This document shows, piece after piece, positions 43,637 through 53,052 of a stretch of DNA of 64,000 nucleotides. Within the stretch, counting starts at the first letter, position 1, and each line of letters opens with the position of its first letter. The notes beneath the pieces are model-generated. The model did no database searches. It was not told where the DNA came from and saw only the letters and a program-made list of their open reading frames with translations. Position numbers and translations under genes: made by a program. The DNA comes from Pelagibacterales bacterium SAG-MED29 (GTDB lineage Bacteria > Pseudomonadota > Alphaproteobacteria > Pelagibacterales > Pelagibacteraceae), in the NCBI GenBank assembly GCA_014653815.1, contig JACWDZ010000003.1, positions 1-64,000 of the forward strand. The letters are read 5' to 3'.

Positions 43637-44479
43637 ATGAAACTATCTACCAAAAGCTTATATATTGTTTCAACCCCCATTGGAAATCTTGATGATATAA
43701 CTATAAGAGCGATAGAGGTATTAAAAAATTCAGATATAATTCTTTGTGAAGACACTAGACACTCTTTAAAGTTATTAAATTATTTAAAAATTAAAAAAAA
43801 ATTAATTTCTTATCACAAATTCAACGAAAAAAAAGAACTTGAGAAAATCATAAAATATTTAAATGAAGGCAAAATTTTGTCATTAATTTCCGATGCTGGC
43901 ACCCCGTCTCTTTCAGATCCAGGCCGCTTACTAATTCAGACATGTATTGAGAAAAATATAAAGGTTGTTCCAATTCCAGGAGTTTCTTCTATTACAGCTT
44001 CAATGAGTGTATCAGGTTTTAAAGACCAATTTCTCTTTTATGGGTTCCTACCAAAAACTGAAAAAGAATTAGAAAAAGTTTTATCTTCTCTTTGTCAATT
44101 TAATTTTTCCCAGATATTCTTTATACCGGCCATTAAAATTAATTTTTATTTAAAAAAAATTAAACAATTTTTTTCAGGCAGAAGATTATTAATTGCTAAA
44201 GAACTTACAAAGTTGCATGAGTCGTTTTATAGAGAGGATATTGATAAAATTGATATGTTTAAAACCTCAATTAAAGGTGAGTTAACTGTTGTAATATCAG
44301 AAAAAAATATTAAAGATAAATTTTTTGACGAAAAAAAGATTATTAAAAAAGCAAAAATGTATTTAAAAAAATATAGCTTAAAAGATGTTGTTGAATTATT
44401 ATTTGAGTCAGAAAAAATCAAAAAAAAGAAAATTTATCAAATATGTTTAAATATAAAAAAAAATGAAAAAAATAACTAG
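43637..44479 (+). CDS. rsmI: 16S rRNA (cytidine-1402-2'-O)-methyltransferase RsmI
   Basis: A 280-residue tetrapyrrole-methylase-fold enzyme: 'YIVSTPIGNLDDITIRAIEV', 'ILCEDTRHS', 'ISDAGTPSLSDPGRLLI' and 'PIPGVSSITASMSVSGF' are the RsmI motifs in order. It methylates C1402 in the ribosomal P site. It overlaps the BON lipoprotein gene by 17 bp at its end. The gene yraN that usually follows rsmI is not present. Confidence 0.96.
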   Translation: MKLSTKSLYIVSTPIGNLDDITIRAIEVLKNSDIILCEDTRHSLKLLNYLKIKKKLISYHKFNEKKELEKIIKYLNEGKILSLISDAGTPSLSDPGRLLIQTCIEKNIKVVPIPGVSSITASMSVSGFKDQFLFYGFLPKTEKELEKVLSSLCQFNFSQIFFIPAIKINFYLKKIKQFFSGRRLLIAKELTKLHESFYREDIDKIDMFKTSIKGELTVVISEKNIKDKFFDEKKIIKKAKMYLKKYSLKDVVELLFESEKIKKKKIYQICLNIKKNEKNN

Positions 44480-45041
44480 TCTATTATTAATATTTTTTTT
44501 AGTTTCTTGTACCTCCGTTGGCAGGTTTGGTACGGGTGTCGATATAACGTTTGATCCAAGGACTATTGGCATGCAAATTGACGACACTATTATGCAAAAA
44601 AATTTAAATGCTAGGCTAGCTTTAACTGAAAAAAAATATTTTTTATCTGTTCAATCTGAGGTACTTGATGGTCGGATATTTTTATCCGGTAAAGTAGACG
44701 AACCAGAGGAGAAAATTAAAATAACAAAAATGGCTTGGGAAACAAAGGGTGTAAGATCAGTAAAAAATGCAATTACCATTAAAGGCCAGAGTAATTTTAA
44801 AAGCACTGCAAAAGATATCTTAATTACTAGTCAATTAAGATCTGCTTTAATATTTAATAAAAAAACCAAATCAAGAAATTATACTTTAGAAACTATAAAC
44901 AAAAATATTTATATCTTTGGTATAGCAATGGATGAAGAAGAAAAAAAAGAAGTAATTAATGAAGCTAATAAAATATATGATGTTAAAGATGTTATTCCAT
45001 CTATATATTTAATTACTGAATTAAGTCGGAATAAACTTTAA
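44463..45041 (+). CDS. BON-domain lipoprotein (DolP/OsmY-like)
   Basis: A 192-residue protein with a lipobox signal ('KKITSLLLIFFLVSCTSVG', Cys16) and two BON domains: 'IMQKNLNARLALTEKKY' to 'GVRSVKNAITIKG', and 'DILITSQLRSALIF' to 'DVKDVIPSIYLIT'. This arrangement is that of DolP (YraP), an outer-membrane lipoprotein that supports envelope integrity. Position after rsmI matches the yraM-yraN-yraP order of proteobacteria with yraN lost. It converges on maeB and shares TTAA as reciprocal stop codons. Confidence 0.88.
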   Translation: MKKITSLLLIFFLVSCTSVGRFGTGVDITFDPRTIGMQIDDTIMQKNLNARLALTEKKYFLSVQSEVLDGRIFLSGKVDEPEEKIKITKMAWETKGVRSVKNAITIKGQSNFKSTAKDILITSQLRSALIFNKKTKSRNYTLETINKNIYIFGIAMDEEEKKEVINEANKIYDVKDVIPSIYLITELSRNKL

Positions 45042-47320
45042 TTAGAATAATCAATTATGTCGGAAGAATAAGCCGCTACAGATGCTAAATTTAAAATATC
45101 TGATGTACTTGATCTAAGTGGAGCGACTTCGATCGGAAGACCTAGACCGATTAAAAGAGGCCCAATTAATTTTGCATCACCATATACTTTCATTAGCTTA
45201 GTAGAAATAGCCGCACTGTGTAACGCAGGCATTATTAAAATATTTGCTTTTCCCACAATTTTGGAAAAAGGATAAACTTCTTGATAAATTGGATTTAAAG
45301 CTACATCGGGCTGCATTTCCCCGTCGAAATCAAAGTCCACTTTTTCTTTCTTTAATAATTCAATAGCATCTCTTACATGTTTTGTATTCTTTGATACAGG
45401 TTTACCAAATGTAGAATGAGAAAGAAATGCAACTTTAGGATCGAATCCAAATAATCTAGCAACACGCACACAGGATTTAGAAACGTTAACCAGCCTTTCT
45501 GCTGAAGGAAAATCTTGTACGTTTGTATCTGCTACTAGAATGGTTTTTCCTTTTGAATTAATCATTGTCATACCAAAAATCTCTTCACCAGGTCTTGGAT
45601 CAACAACCTTTTTTAATTTTTCTATGGAAGCAGTATAGTGCCTGATATTACCTGTGACCATTGCATCTGCATCCTTACAAGCAATCATTGAAGACCCCCA
45701 AGCTATACGATCATTTCTCACCAACCGATCAACATCTCTTTCCAATTGACCTTCTCTTTGTAATCTTTTGTACAAATGTTTTACGTATTTCAGTCTTTTT
45801 TCTTTATCAGTAGAATTTACTATTTCAATTTTGTGGTTTTCATCTAAGCCGATTTTTTTTAATTGTTCTTTAATTCTTTTCTCAGTTCCAATTAATATAG
45901 GTGTCCCAAGTTTATTCTTTCCAAACTCAATGGCTGCCTTTAGCATATTTTCATCTTCACCTTCTGCAAATATGACTCTTTTTGGTTTTTTTCTTACCTT
46001 TGCATTGATACCTTGCATAATTGACATTGATGGGTCGAGTCGATTTGTCAATTGATCTTTATAAGCATCAAAATCTTCAATTATTTTTCTAGCAACCCCA
46101 CTTTTTATTGCGGCTTTAGCAACTGCAGATGGAATTACACTTATTAATCTTGGATCAAATGTTGAAGGGATTATATAATTTTTTCCATATTTTGGTCTAT
46201 CTCCACCATAAGCAGAAACAACTTCATCTGGAACATCTTCTCTAGCCAATAAAGCAATCGCTTTAGCTGCAGCAATTTTCATCTCTTCATTAATTTCTTT
46301 AGCTCTTACATCTAAAGCTCCTCTAAAAATATATGGAAAACCAATTAAATTATTTACTTGGTTAGGATAATCAGATCTACCAGTTGCTATTATTGCGTCA
46401 GATCTAACTTCCTCTATAGTTTCAGGTTTAATTTCAGGATCTGGATTAGCACAAGCAAATATTATTGGATTTTTTGCCATCGACTTTATCATACTTTTAG
46501 AGACAACGTCTTTAGCCGACAAACCTAAAAATACATCTGCTTCTTTTATTGCTTCTTCTAAAGTTCTTAACTTCGTATCTACTGCAAAAGCTGATTTAAA
46601 CTGGTCAATATTTTTTCTACCCTTGTAGATTACCCCTTTACTATCACACATAATAATATTTTCACTTTTAACACCCGAGCTTTTAAATAAATTTGTACAT
46701 GCTTGAGCAGATGCACCTGCTCCATTAACAACAATTTTTACATTGTTAATTTTCTTTTTTGAAACATCTAGTGCATTAATTAAAGCAGCTGTTGTAATAA
46801 TTGCAGTACCATGTTGGTCATCGTGAAAAATAGGTATGTCTAAAATTTCTCTAAGTTTTTGTTCTACGATAAAACAATCAGGTGCAGCAATATCTTCAAG
46901 ATTAATACCGCCAAACGTGCCGCTTATATTTTTAATCGTATCAATAATGGAGTCAGTATTATTGTTATTAATTTCAATATCAATCGAGTCTATATCCGCA
47001 AATCTTTTAAATAAAACTGATTTTCCTTCCATCACGGGTTTTGATGCAAGAGAACCAAGATTACCTAGACCTAATATTGCTGAACCGTTACTAATTACAG
47101 CGACTAAGTTTCCTTTACTAGTATAGTCATAAACAAGGTCAGGGTTTTTAGCTATTTCTTTAACTGGAGCGGCAACACCTGGAGAATAAGCTAAAGATAA
47201 ATCTCTTTTTGTTGTTAAGGGCTTCGAAGAGTTTATCTCAATTTTGCCTGACTTCCCTTGTATATGAAAATCAAGTGCTTCTTTATCTGAATAATGATCA
47301 ATCTTGGATTTTTTTGTCAT
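45038..47320 (-). CDS. maeB: NADP-dependent malic enzyme with phosphotransacetylase-like C-terminal domain
   Basis: A 760-residue fusion. The malic enzyme half (1 to about 430) shows 'SLAYSPGVAAPVKEI', 'GLGNLGSLASKPVMEGK' and 'FHDDQHGTAI' with catalytic residues and 'VVNGAGASAQAC' for NADP. The second half (about 430-760) resembles phosphate acetyltransferase and probably acts as an acetyl-CoA-sensing regulatory domain, as in other MaeB proteins. It decarboxylates malate to pyruvate, feeding anaplerosis and NADPH supply. It diverges from murJ across 76 bp. Confidence 0.97.
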   Translation of the reverse strand: MTKKSKIDHYSDKEALDFHIQGKSGKIEINSSKPLTTKRDLSLAYSPGVAAPVKEIAKNPDLVYDYTSKGNLVAVISNGSAILGLGNLGSLASKPVMEGKSVLFKRFADIDSIDIEINNNNTDSIIDTIKNISGTFGGINLEDIAAPDCFIVEQKLREILDIPIFHDDQHGTAIITTAALINALDVSKKKINNVKIVVNGAGASAQACTNLFKSSGVKSENIIMCDSKGVIYKGRKNIDQFKSAFAVDTKLRTLEEAIKEADVFLGLSAKDVVSKSMIKSMAKNPIIFACANPDPEIKPETIEEVRSDAIIATGRSDYPNQVNNLIGFPYIFRGALDVRAKEINEEMKIAAAKAIALLAREDVPDEVVSAYGGDRPKYGKNYIIPSTFDPRLISVIPSAVAKAAIKSGVARKIIEDFDAYKDQLTNRLDPSMSIMQGINAKVRKKPKRVIFAEGEDENMLKAAIEFGKNKLGTPILIGTEKRIKEQLKKIGLDENHKIEIVNSTDKEKRLKYVKHLYKRLQREGQLERDVDRLVRNDRIAWGSSMIACKDADAMVTGNIRHYTASIEKLKKVVDPRPGEEIFGMTMINSKGKTILVADTNVQDFPSAERLVNVSKSCVRVARLFGFDPKVAFLSHSTFGKPVSKNTKHVRDAIELLKKEKVDFDFDGEMQPDVALNPIYQEVYPFSKIVGKANILIMPALHSAAISTKLMKVYGDAKLIGPLLIGLGLPIEVAPLRSSTSDILNLASVAAYSSDIIDYSN

Positions 47321-47396
47321 TTAAATTATGAGCATGTAATATAAGTAATAATATCGAATTATTTATTTATTATTTGTGGCTTAATTTAGAATTTAT

Positions 47397-48923
47397 ATGA
47401 ATCTGTTATCATCAACATATATTTTTAGTTTTTTTACACTATTAAGTAGAATTTTAGGCTATCTTAGAGATATATTAATTGCAATATTTTTAGGCGCATC
47501 AATTTTTGCTGATGCATTTTTTGTCGCTTTTAGACTTCCAAACACATTTAGACGTTTATTCGCAGAAGGGTCATTCAATGCCGCATTTATACCTAGTTAT
47601 GTCTCTGAAAAAAGTAAAAATCAAAAGAGAGGAAAAAAATTCGCTGACGAAACTTTAAGCATATTAATCCTTATTCTTTTTTTTTTAGTTCTGCTAGTTG
47701 AAATATTTACACCTTATTTAGTTTATTTAATTGCACCAGGCTTTTTGGATAACAGTGAAAAATTTAATCTTGCAGTAGAATTTACAAGAATAACATTTCC
47801 TTTTTTATTTTTTGTAAGTATTTCATCTTTTCTTTCAGGTATCTTAAATTCTAACAATAGATTTGCTGCAGCCGCAGCTGCGCCAATAATATTAAATATT
47901 ATTTTAATATTAAGTCTATTAATTTCTTATTTTTTTAATTTAAATTTTGCTAAACAATTATCTTACGGAGTTACTTTGGCTGGAATAATTCAATTTTTAT
48001 TTTTAATGTTTTTTACAAAAAAATATTATAAACCGTCTATTGAATTCAAAACTAAACTAAGTAGCAAAGTAAAATTCTTTTTTAAGAAACTTTTACCTAG
48101 CATTTTTTCTTCTGGAGTTACACAGATAAATATTTTGGTTGGTACAATTATAGCTTCTTTCGAGGCAAGCGCAGTATCATATCTATATTATGCAGATCGT
48201 ATTTATCAGATTAATTTGGCTATAGCAGGTATAGCAGTAGGAACTGTTTCCTTGCCAGTTTTATCAAAAGCTTTTAAACAAAAAAATATTTTAAAGATTT
48301 CTAATATCCAAAGCAGATCAATAGAGCTTTCGCTTTTGTTATCGATACCAGCAAGTTTGGGTTTAATCTTAGCTTCAAAAGAAATTGTAAATGCATTATT
48401 TGGGTATGGCTCTTTTACTATTGAAAATATTAATATGACTGCTTCTGCTCTAAAATATTTTGGTTATGGTATCCCAGCATTTGCTTTGATTAAAATTTTA
48501 TCAAATTTCTTTTTTGCCAGAAACAATACAAAGACACCATTTTATATTTCTACCTTTATTGTTTTATTAAATATTTTGATAAGTATTACCTTTTTTAATA
48601 AAATCGGTTTTATTATAATTCCTATTGCTACCTCAATTTCTACATGGATTGGAGTTATGGTTTACATATATCTACTTAATGATAAGAATTTTTTATTATT
48701 GAAAAACTATTTGCCTAAAAATATTTTAAAGATAATTTTAAGTACAGTTTTTATGTCTTTTCTTTTGCTGTTCGCATTAGATTACTATGCAGATTATTTA
48801 GACTATAATTATAAATATAAATCAGTTTATTTACTGATAATTGTCGGTTTTGTTGCTAGCGTTTATTTGATATCGTGTTATTTAACTGGAATATTGAAAA
48901 CAAAAAACTTTAAAACAAATTGA
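47397..48923 (+). CDS. murJ: Lipid II flippase MurJ (MviN)
   Basis: A 508-residue MOP-superfamily protein with about 14 hydrophobic helices. 'SRILGYLRDILIAIFLGAS', 'DAFFVAFRLPNTFRRLFAEG' and 'FNAAFIPSY' are the N-terminal MurJ motifs, including the conserved Arg residues of the central cavity; 'SYLYYADRIYQI' follows in the middle. It flips lipid-linked peptidoglycan precursors across the inner membrane. It is directly upstream of trpS (1 bp), the usual alphaproteobacterial pairing. Confidence 0.97.
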   Translation: MNLLSSTYIFSFFTLLSRILGYLRDILIAIFLGASIFADAFFVAFRLPNTFRRLFAEGSFNAAFIPSYVSEKSKNQKRGKKFADETLSILILILFFLVLLVEIFTPYLVYLIAPGFLDNSEKFNLAVEFTRITFPFLFFVSISSFLSGILNSNNRFAAAAAAPIILNIILILSLLISYFFNLNFAKQLSYGVTLAGIIQFLFLMFFTKKYYKPSIEFKTKLSSKVKFFFKKLLPSIFSSGVTQINILVGTIIASFEASAVSYLYYADRIYQINLAIAGIAVGTVSLPVLSKAFKQKNILKISNIQSRSIELSLLLSIPASLGLILASKEIVNALFGYGSFTIENINMTASALKYFGYGIPAFALIKILSNFFFARNNTKTPFYISTFIVLLNILISITFFNKIGFIIIPIATSISTWIGVMVYIYLLNDKNFLLLKNYLPKNILKIILSTVFMSFLLLFALDYYADYLDYNYKYKSVYLLIIVGFVASVYLISCYLTGILKTKNFKTN

Positions 48924-48924
48924 A

Positions 48925-49929
48925 ATGAGTGATAAAAAATTAGTATTTTCTGGTGTTCAACCTACTGGCAACTTACATCTAGGAAATTATCTTGGGGCAT
49001 TAAAGAATTTTGTATCATTACAAAAAGAAATGAGCTGTGTTTATTGTGTTGTTGATTTACATGCTATAACTACTTTCCAAGATCCAAATGAGTTAAAAAA
49101 TAATATTTTGGAAACTACAGCAAGTTTTTTAGCAACAGGACTTGACCCAAAAAAAAGTATAATTTTTAATCAATCTTCAGTTTCTGCTCACTCAGAATTA
49201 GCTTGGATTTTTAATTGTGTATCAAGAATCGGTTGGTTAAATAGAATGACTCAATTTAAAGATAAGGCTGGATCAGACAAAGAAAAAGCAAGTGTGGGCC
49301 TTTATATTTATCCAAATTTAATGGCTGCTGATATTTTATTATATAAAGCTACTCACGTTCCTGTTGGAGCTGATCAAAAACAACATTTAGAATTGTCAAG
49401 AGACATTGCCCAAAAATTTAACAAAGATTTTAATTGTAAAGATTTTTTTCCTTTACCCGAACCTCTTATTCTTAAAAAAATTTCTAGAGTAATGAGTTTG
49501 AGGGATGGAACAAAGAAAATGAGTAAATCCGAGGAGTCTGATTACTCAAGAATTAATCTTAAAGATAGTCCAGATGAAATTGTAAAAAAAATTAAAAAGG
49601 CAAGATCAGACTCAGAGGCAATTCCTGATGACCTAAAAGTCTTAGAAAAAAAACCAGAGGCATTAAATCTTTTAAATATATATTCAGAGGTATCCAAAAT
49701 TAATCTGGAAAAAACCTTAAAAGAAATGGCAGGAAAAGATTATTCTTACATAAAAAGTAAGCTTGCAGATCTTTTAGTAAGTGAAATTTCTCCAATCGGT
49801 AAAGAAATTAATAAATTAATGAATGACAAGACACATTTAATTAAGATATTGAAAAAAGGCACTGAAAAAGCCAGTATTAAAGCTGAGGAGAACCTTAAGA
49901 ATATACGTGAAAAAGTTGGCTTGATATAA
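48925..49929 (+). CDS. trpS: Tryptophanyl-tRNA synthetase
   Basis: A 334-residue class I synthetase. 'SGVQPTGNLHLGNYLGALK' contains the HIGH-like signature (HLGN) and 'KKMSKSEES' the KMSKS loop. 'GVQPTG', 'DLHAIT' and 'VPVGADQKQHLELSRDIA' line the tryptophan and ATP site. It charges tRNA-Trp in the cytoplasm. It follows murJ after 1 bp and precedes a NifU-domain gene by 14 bp, so all three are probably co-transcribed. Confidence 0.98.
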   Translation: MSDKKLVFSGVQPTGNLHLGNYLGALKNFVSLQKEMSCVYCVVDLHAITTFQDPNELKNNILETTASFLATGLDPKKSIIFNQSSVSAHSELAWIFNCVSRIGWLNRMTQFKDKAGSDKEKASVGLYIYPNLMAADILLYKATHVPVGADQKQHLELSRDIAQKFNKDFNCKDFFPLPEPLILKKISRVMSLRDGTKKMSKSEESDYSRINLKDSPDEIVKKIKKARSDSEAIPDDLKVLEKKPEALNLLNIYSEVSKINLEKTLKEMAGKDYSYIKSKLADLLVSEISPIGKEINKLMNDKTHLIKILKKGTEKASIKAEENLKNIREKVGLI

Positions 49930-49943
49930 TATATAATATTGAA

Positions 49944-50498
49944 ATGATCCATACAGAAATAACACCAAATCCAGAGTCTTTAAAATTTTTGTCTGAAAAT
50001 ATAATTTCAACAATTGGAACAGAAGAATTTCAAAAAAATGAAATTAATAAAGTAACTAATCCTTTTATTAAAGAACTATTAAGTTTTAAGGGAGTAGAAT
50101 TAGTTTTGTTGTCTAAGAATTTTTTATCAGTAAAAAAAACAAAAGATATTCCATGGAATGAATTAAAACCAATGATTATTTCACATTTAAATCATTATTT
50201 TGAAAATAATAAAGAACCTATTTTAAAAAAAAAAGAAGAATTGAAGAGTACAAAAACCAAAGGTGATAACGATGAAACAGTTAAAAAAATAATTGAAGTA
50301 TTGGATACAAAAATTAGACCTGCCGTAGCAAGAGACGGGGGCGATATAAAGTTTAAATCTTTTAAAAATGGAGTTGTTCAAGTTGAACTTCAAGGCAGTT
50401 GTTCGGGTTGCCCAAGTTCATTAATGACTTTGAAGCAAGGGGTTCAAAATCTTTTGAAGCATTATGTTAAAGAAGTAAATTCTGTAGAAGCAAACTAA
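49944..50498 (+). CDS. NifU-family iron-sulfur scaffold/carrier (NFU1-like)
   Basis: A 184-residue protein with an N-terminal Nfu domain ('EITPNPESLKFL', about 4-90) and a C-terminal NifU domain with 'RPAVARDGGDIKFKSF' and 'GSCSGCPSSLMTLKQG', where C-x-x-C binds a 4Fe-4S cluster. This two-domain layout matches mitochondrial NFU1 and alphaproteobacterial NfuA-type proteins that deliver clusters to enzymes such as lipoyl synthase. A start ATG 14 bp after trpS is the only plausible one. Confidence 0.92.
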   Translation: MIHTEITPNPESLKFLSENIISTIGTEEFQKNEINKVTNPFIKELLSFKGVELVLLSKNFLSVKKTKDIPWNELKPMIISHLNHYFENNKEPILKKKEELKSTKTKGDNDETVKKIIEVLDTKIRPAVARDGGDIKFKSFKNGVVQVELQGSCSGCPSSLMTLKQGVQNLLKHYVKEVNSVEAN

Positions 50499-50499
50499 A

Positions 50500-51993
50500 A
50501 TGAAAAAAAAATTAACTTACAGAGATAAATTATTAGAACTGGCAAAAATTTATAACGTAAAAGAAATTCAAGAATATATCAGAAATAGAAAAAACTTAAC
50601 TTCTGGTCAAATAGAACTAATTTTGAGAAAAAATAAGATTATTATTCCAAAAGACTTTCAAACAAATTTTTTCAAAGAGAATTTTACAAAACCATTAAAT
50701 AAGATATCTAGACGAATAGATGATCTTAAAGAAGACAGTTCTAGAACAGCCAACAGAGTATCAAGAAAAATAACTTATTTTAAAGAAGATAGCTCAAGAT
50801 CATTTTATAGGCTTATTATAAATTCATGGAGGTCTGTTGGTCTTGTAGGTCTTGGTTTTCTTAATGTTTTCCCAAAAGCTGGAAAAGCAATTTATGATTT
50901 TGCGGGAAAAACTTTAACAAACTTATTTCATGGAATTTATGATCAGCAAATAAACAAAAATAAAGCGGGTAAAGTTGTAGTAATTTTCTTTGTAATAGTT
51001 GGTGCTATTACTATTATAGTTTCTGGGGTTACAACATTTAATAATTTAGATAATTCTAACAAAAAACAAATAGTTAAAAAAGAGGAGAAAATAAAGAAAC
51101 CAGAAGTAAAAATAAAAAAAGAAGTAAAAAAACCTGAACTTAAGGCTGAGCCTAAAAATAAAGTAAAAAAAGAAATTAAAAAGAAAGAAAAAGTTACTGA
51201 ATTAATTTTACCTGATTTAAATCTAAAAACTGAAACCGTTTTAAATTTATTCGAAGATGTAGAATATGATTTAAATACAGTAAGATATGAAAAAAAAGTA
51301 AAACCGATTTATTTCACTCAATTTCCTAAGGATTTGGATGAAATTCAAAGTGTTAAGTTAAAGAAAGAAACCTTTATTAAAATTGTTCTTCCATTGATTG
51401 TTGCTGAAAATGAAAAGATATTGGATGACAGATTTAAATTAAAAAAAATTACTTCTAAGAAAATCACTACAGATCAAGAGAAACAATGGTTACGGCAAAA
51501 ATTCTTAGAGTACAAAGTAAAAAAAGGCAATGTAGAGGAATTAAAAATTAAAATGGATATAATTCCAGTATCTATTGCTCTAGCTCAAGCCGCTAAAGAA
51601 AGTGGATGGGGAACATCTCGTTTTGCTTTAGAAGGCAATGCAATATTTGGTCAGTGGACTTGGAATGGAAAGGGAATTGAGCCATTATTAAAAGATAAAT
51701 CCAAAACCCATAAAATCTTAAGATTTCCAATTTTAAGAGCTTCTGTTAAGGCTTATCAAAATAATTTAAATACTCATAAAAGTTATATAAAATTTAGAGA
51801 AAAAAGAGAAAATTTAAGAAGTAAAAATAAAAAAATTAATGGCCTAGAGCTTGCAAAGACGTTGGGGAATTACGCAGAGACCGGCAGTGAGTACACTAAA
51901 ATTTTGGCGCAAATTATTGTTCAGAATAGATTAATGGATTTTGAGCCAGTAAGATTAGCGAATTCTGTTCAAAGACAAGAGTTAAATTTATAA
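50500..51993 (+). CDS. Bax-like glucosaminidase domain protein, membrane anchored
   Basis: A 497-residue protein. The N-terminal 110 residues are charged with repeated 'RIDDLKEDSSRTANRVSRK'-like helices, followed by one membrane helix ('KVVVIFFVIVGAITIIVSGV', about 155-175), a long Lys/Glu/Pro-rich periplasmic linker ('KKEEKIKKPEVKIKKEVKKP'), then a C-terminal glucosaminidase domain with 'VSIALAQAAKESGWGTSRFA' and 'GNAIFGQWTW', as in E. coli Bax. It should cleave peptidoglycan glycan strands near the inner membrane. The N-terminal cytoplasmic region is unusual for Bax-like proteins. It converges with the deacetylase gene, 3 bp apart. Confidence 0.85.
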   Translation: MKKKLTYRDKLLELAKIYNVKEIQEYIRNRKNLTSGQIELILRKNKIIIPKDFQTNFFKENFTKPLNKISRRIDDLKEDSSRTANRVSRKITYFKEDSSRSFYRLIINSWRSVGLVGLGFLNVFPKAGKAIYDFAGKTLTNLFHGIYDQQINKNKAGKVVVIFFVIVGAITIIVSGVTTFNNLDNSNKKQIVKKEEKIKKPEVKIKKEVKKPELKAEPKNKVKKEIKKKEKVTELILPDLNLKTETVLNLFEDVEYDLNTVRYEKKVKPIYFTQFPKDLDEIQSVKLKKETFIKIVLPLIVAENEKILDDRFKLKKITSKKITTDQEKQWLRQKFLEYKVKKGNVEELKIKMDIIPVSIALAQAAKESGWGTSRFALEGNAIFGQWTWNGKGIEPLLKDKSKTHKILRFPILRASVKAYQNNLNTHKSYIKFREKRENLRSKNKKINGLELAKTLGNYAETGSEYTKILAQIIVQNRLMDFEPVRLANSVQRQELNL

Positions 51994-51996
51994 AGT

Positions 51997-53052
51997 TTAT
52001 TTTTCAGCAATTACAAATTGAATTCCAAGCCAACGCCAGAAACCTCCATTTTCTTTTAAAGAACAATTAATACGTCCACGTTCTCCAACAAATTTTTCAT
52101 CAATCTTTATTTCTAAAGTATTTTTTTCAATGAAAGAGATTTTAGAATTTCTCCACTTATTACCTTCATTTGAAAAACACGTAACTTGTTCTAGATTATT
52201 TATATTTTCTTCAAAAAAAATTTTAACATTTGGCGGATTTTTAGATTTCAATAAATATTTATCTTCTGGTAAAATCTTCTTATATTTGAGAGGTAGTGTT
52301 TTCATTAAAGTTTTAAATCTATTCAATTCCCCATACTTTTCATTTATTGGGAATCTTGGAAGTTCCCACAAATCTTTTGTTTCATCAATGACACCTGAGT
52401 GTTGCCCAAATGCAAAATCAAAACCAAGTTCCTTAATTATATTTTTAAATTGTTGACTGTATTCACCAAATGGATAAGAGAAAAAATTAGAATTTTTTCC
52501 AAGTTTTTTATTAAATATTTCAATTGATTTTAAAATATCATCTTTAATTATTTCTCGGCTTTCATCAACAAGGTATTCATGCGAGTGACTATGATTTCCA
52601 ATTTCTACATTATCATTCTTATGAAGTTCAATAATTTGACTCCAATTCATATAATTAAAAGAACCAACTTCTCTAGTATTTACAAATAAAATAAAAGGTA
52701 TTTTTTTTTTTTTCAAAATAGGCCAAGCATTTTCATAAAATGATAACAGCCCATCATCTATTGTTAATAAAATTTTTCTTTCTTTTTTATTTTCAGAAAG
52801 ATTTTCCTTAAAGTTTTTTGGGTGAATAAATCGGATTCCTTCATTTTCAATTATTTCTAATTGTTTTTTAAATATATCTAATTGTATATTTGTTGATGGG
52901 TATTTGTTTTCATTAAATCTATGATACATTATTGATATTAAGCCATAATCACTAAAATTTTTTGCAGATAAAGTTGAATATGAATTGTTTTGAGGAAATA
53001 AAAAAATTATAAATATAAAGATGATAAAAGATTTTTTAATAATAAGCTGCAC
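51997..53052 (-). CDS. Polysaccharide deacetylase family protein
   Basis: 351 residues from a GTG start that leaves a compact signal ('KKSFIIFIFIIFLFPQNNSY'); a TTG 12 codons upstream (53088) is an alternative that would overlap tsaB by 68 bp instead of 32. NodB-domain motifs: 'LLTIDDGLLSF' (metal-binding D-D), 'VEIGNHSHSHEYL' (H-x-x-x-H) and 'FSYPFGEYSQQ'. Members deacetylate N-acetylglucosamine polymers such as peptidoglycan or exopolysaccharide in the periplasm. The C-terminal 100 residues form an extra beta-type domain of unknown role. A tract of 13 A residues in the coding strand (T at 52701-52713) encodes 'KKKK' and may be prone to slippage. Confidence 0.8.
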   Translation of the reverse strand: MQLIIKKSFIIFIFIIFLFPQNNSYSTLSAKNFSDYGLISIMYHRFNENKYPSTNIQLDIFKKQLEIIENEGIRFIHPKNFKENLSENKKERKILLTIDDGLLSFYENAWPILKKKKIPFILFVNTREVGSFNYMNWSQIIELHKNDNVEIGNHSHSHEYLVDESREIIKDDILKSIEIFNKKLGKNSNFFSYPFGEYSQQFKNIIKELGFDFAFGQHSGVIDETKDLWELPRFPINEKYGELNRFKTLMKTLPLKYKKILPEDKYLLKSKNPPNVKIFFEENINNLEQVTCFSNEGNKWRNSKISFIEKNTLEIKIDEKFVGERGRINCSLKENGGFWRWLGIQFVIAEK

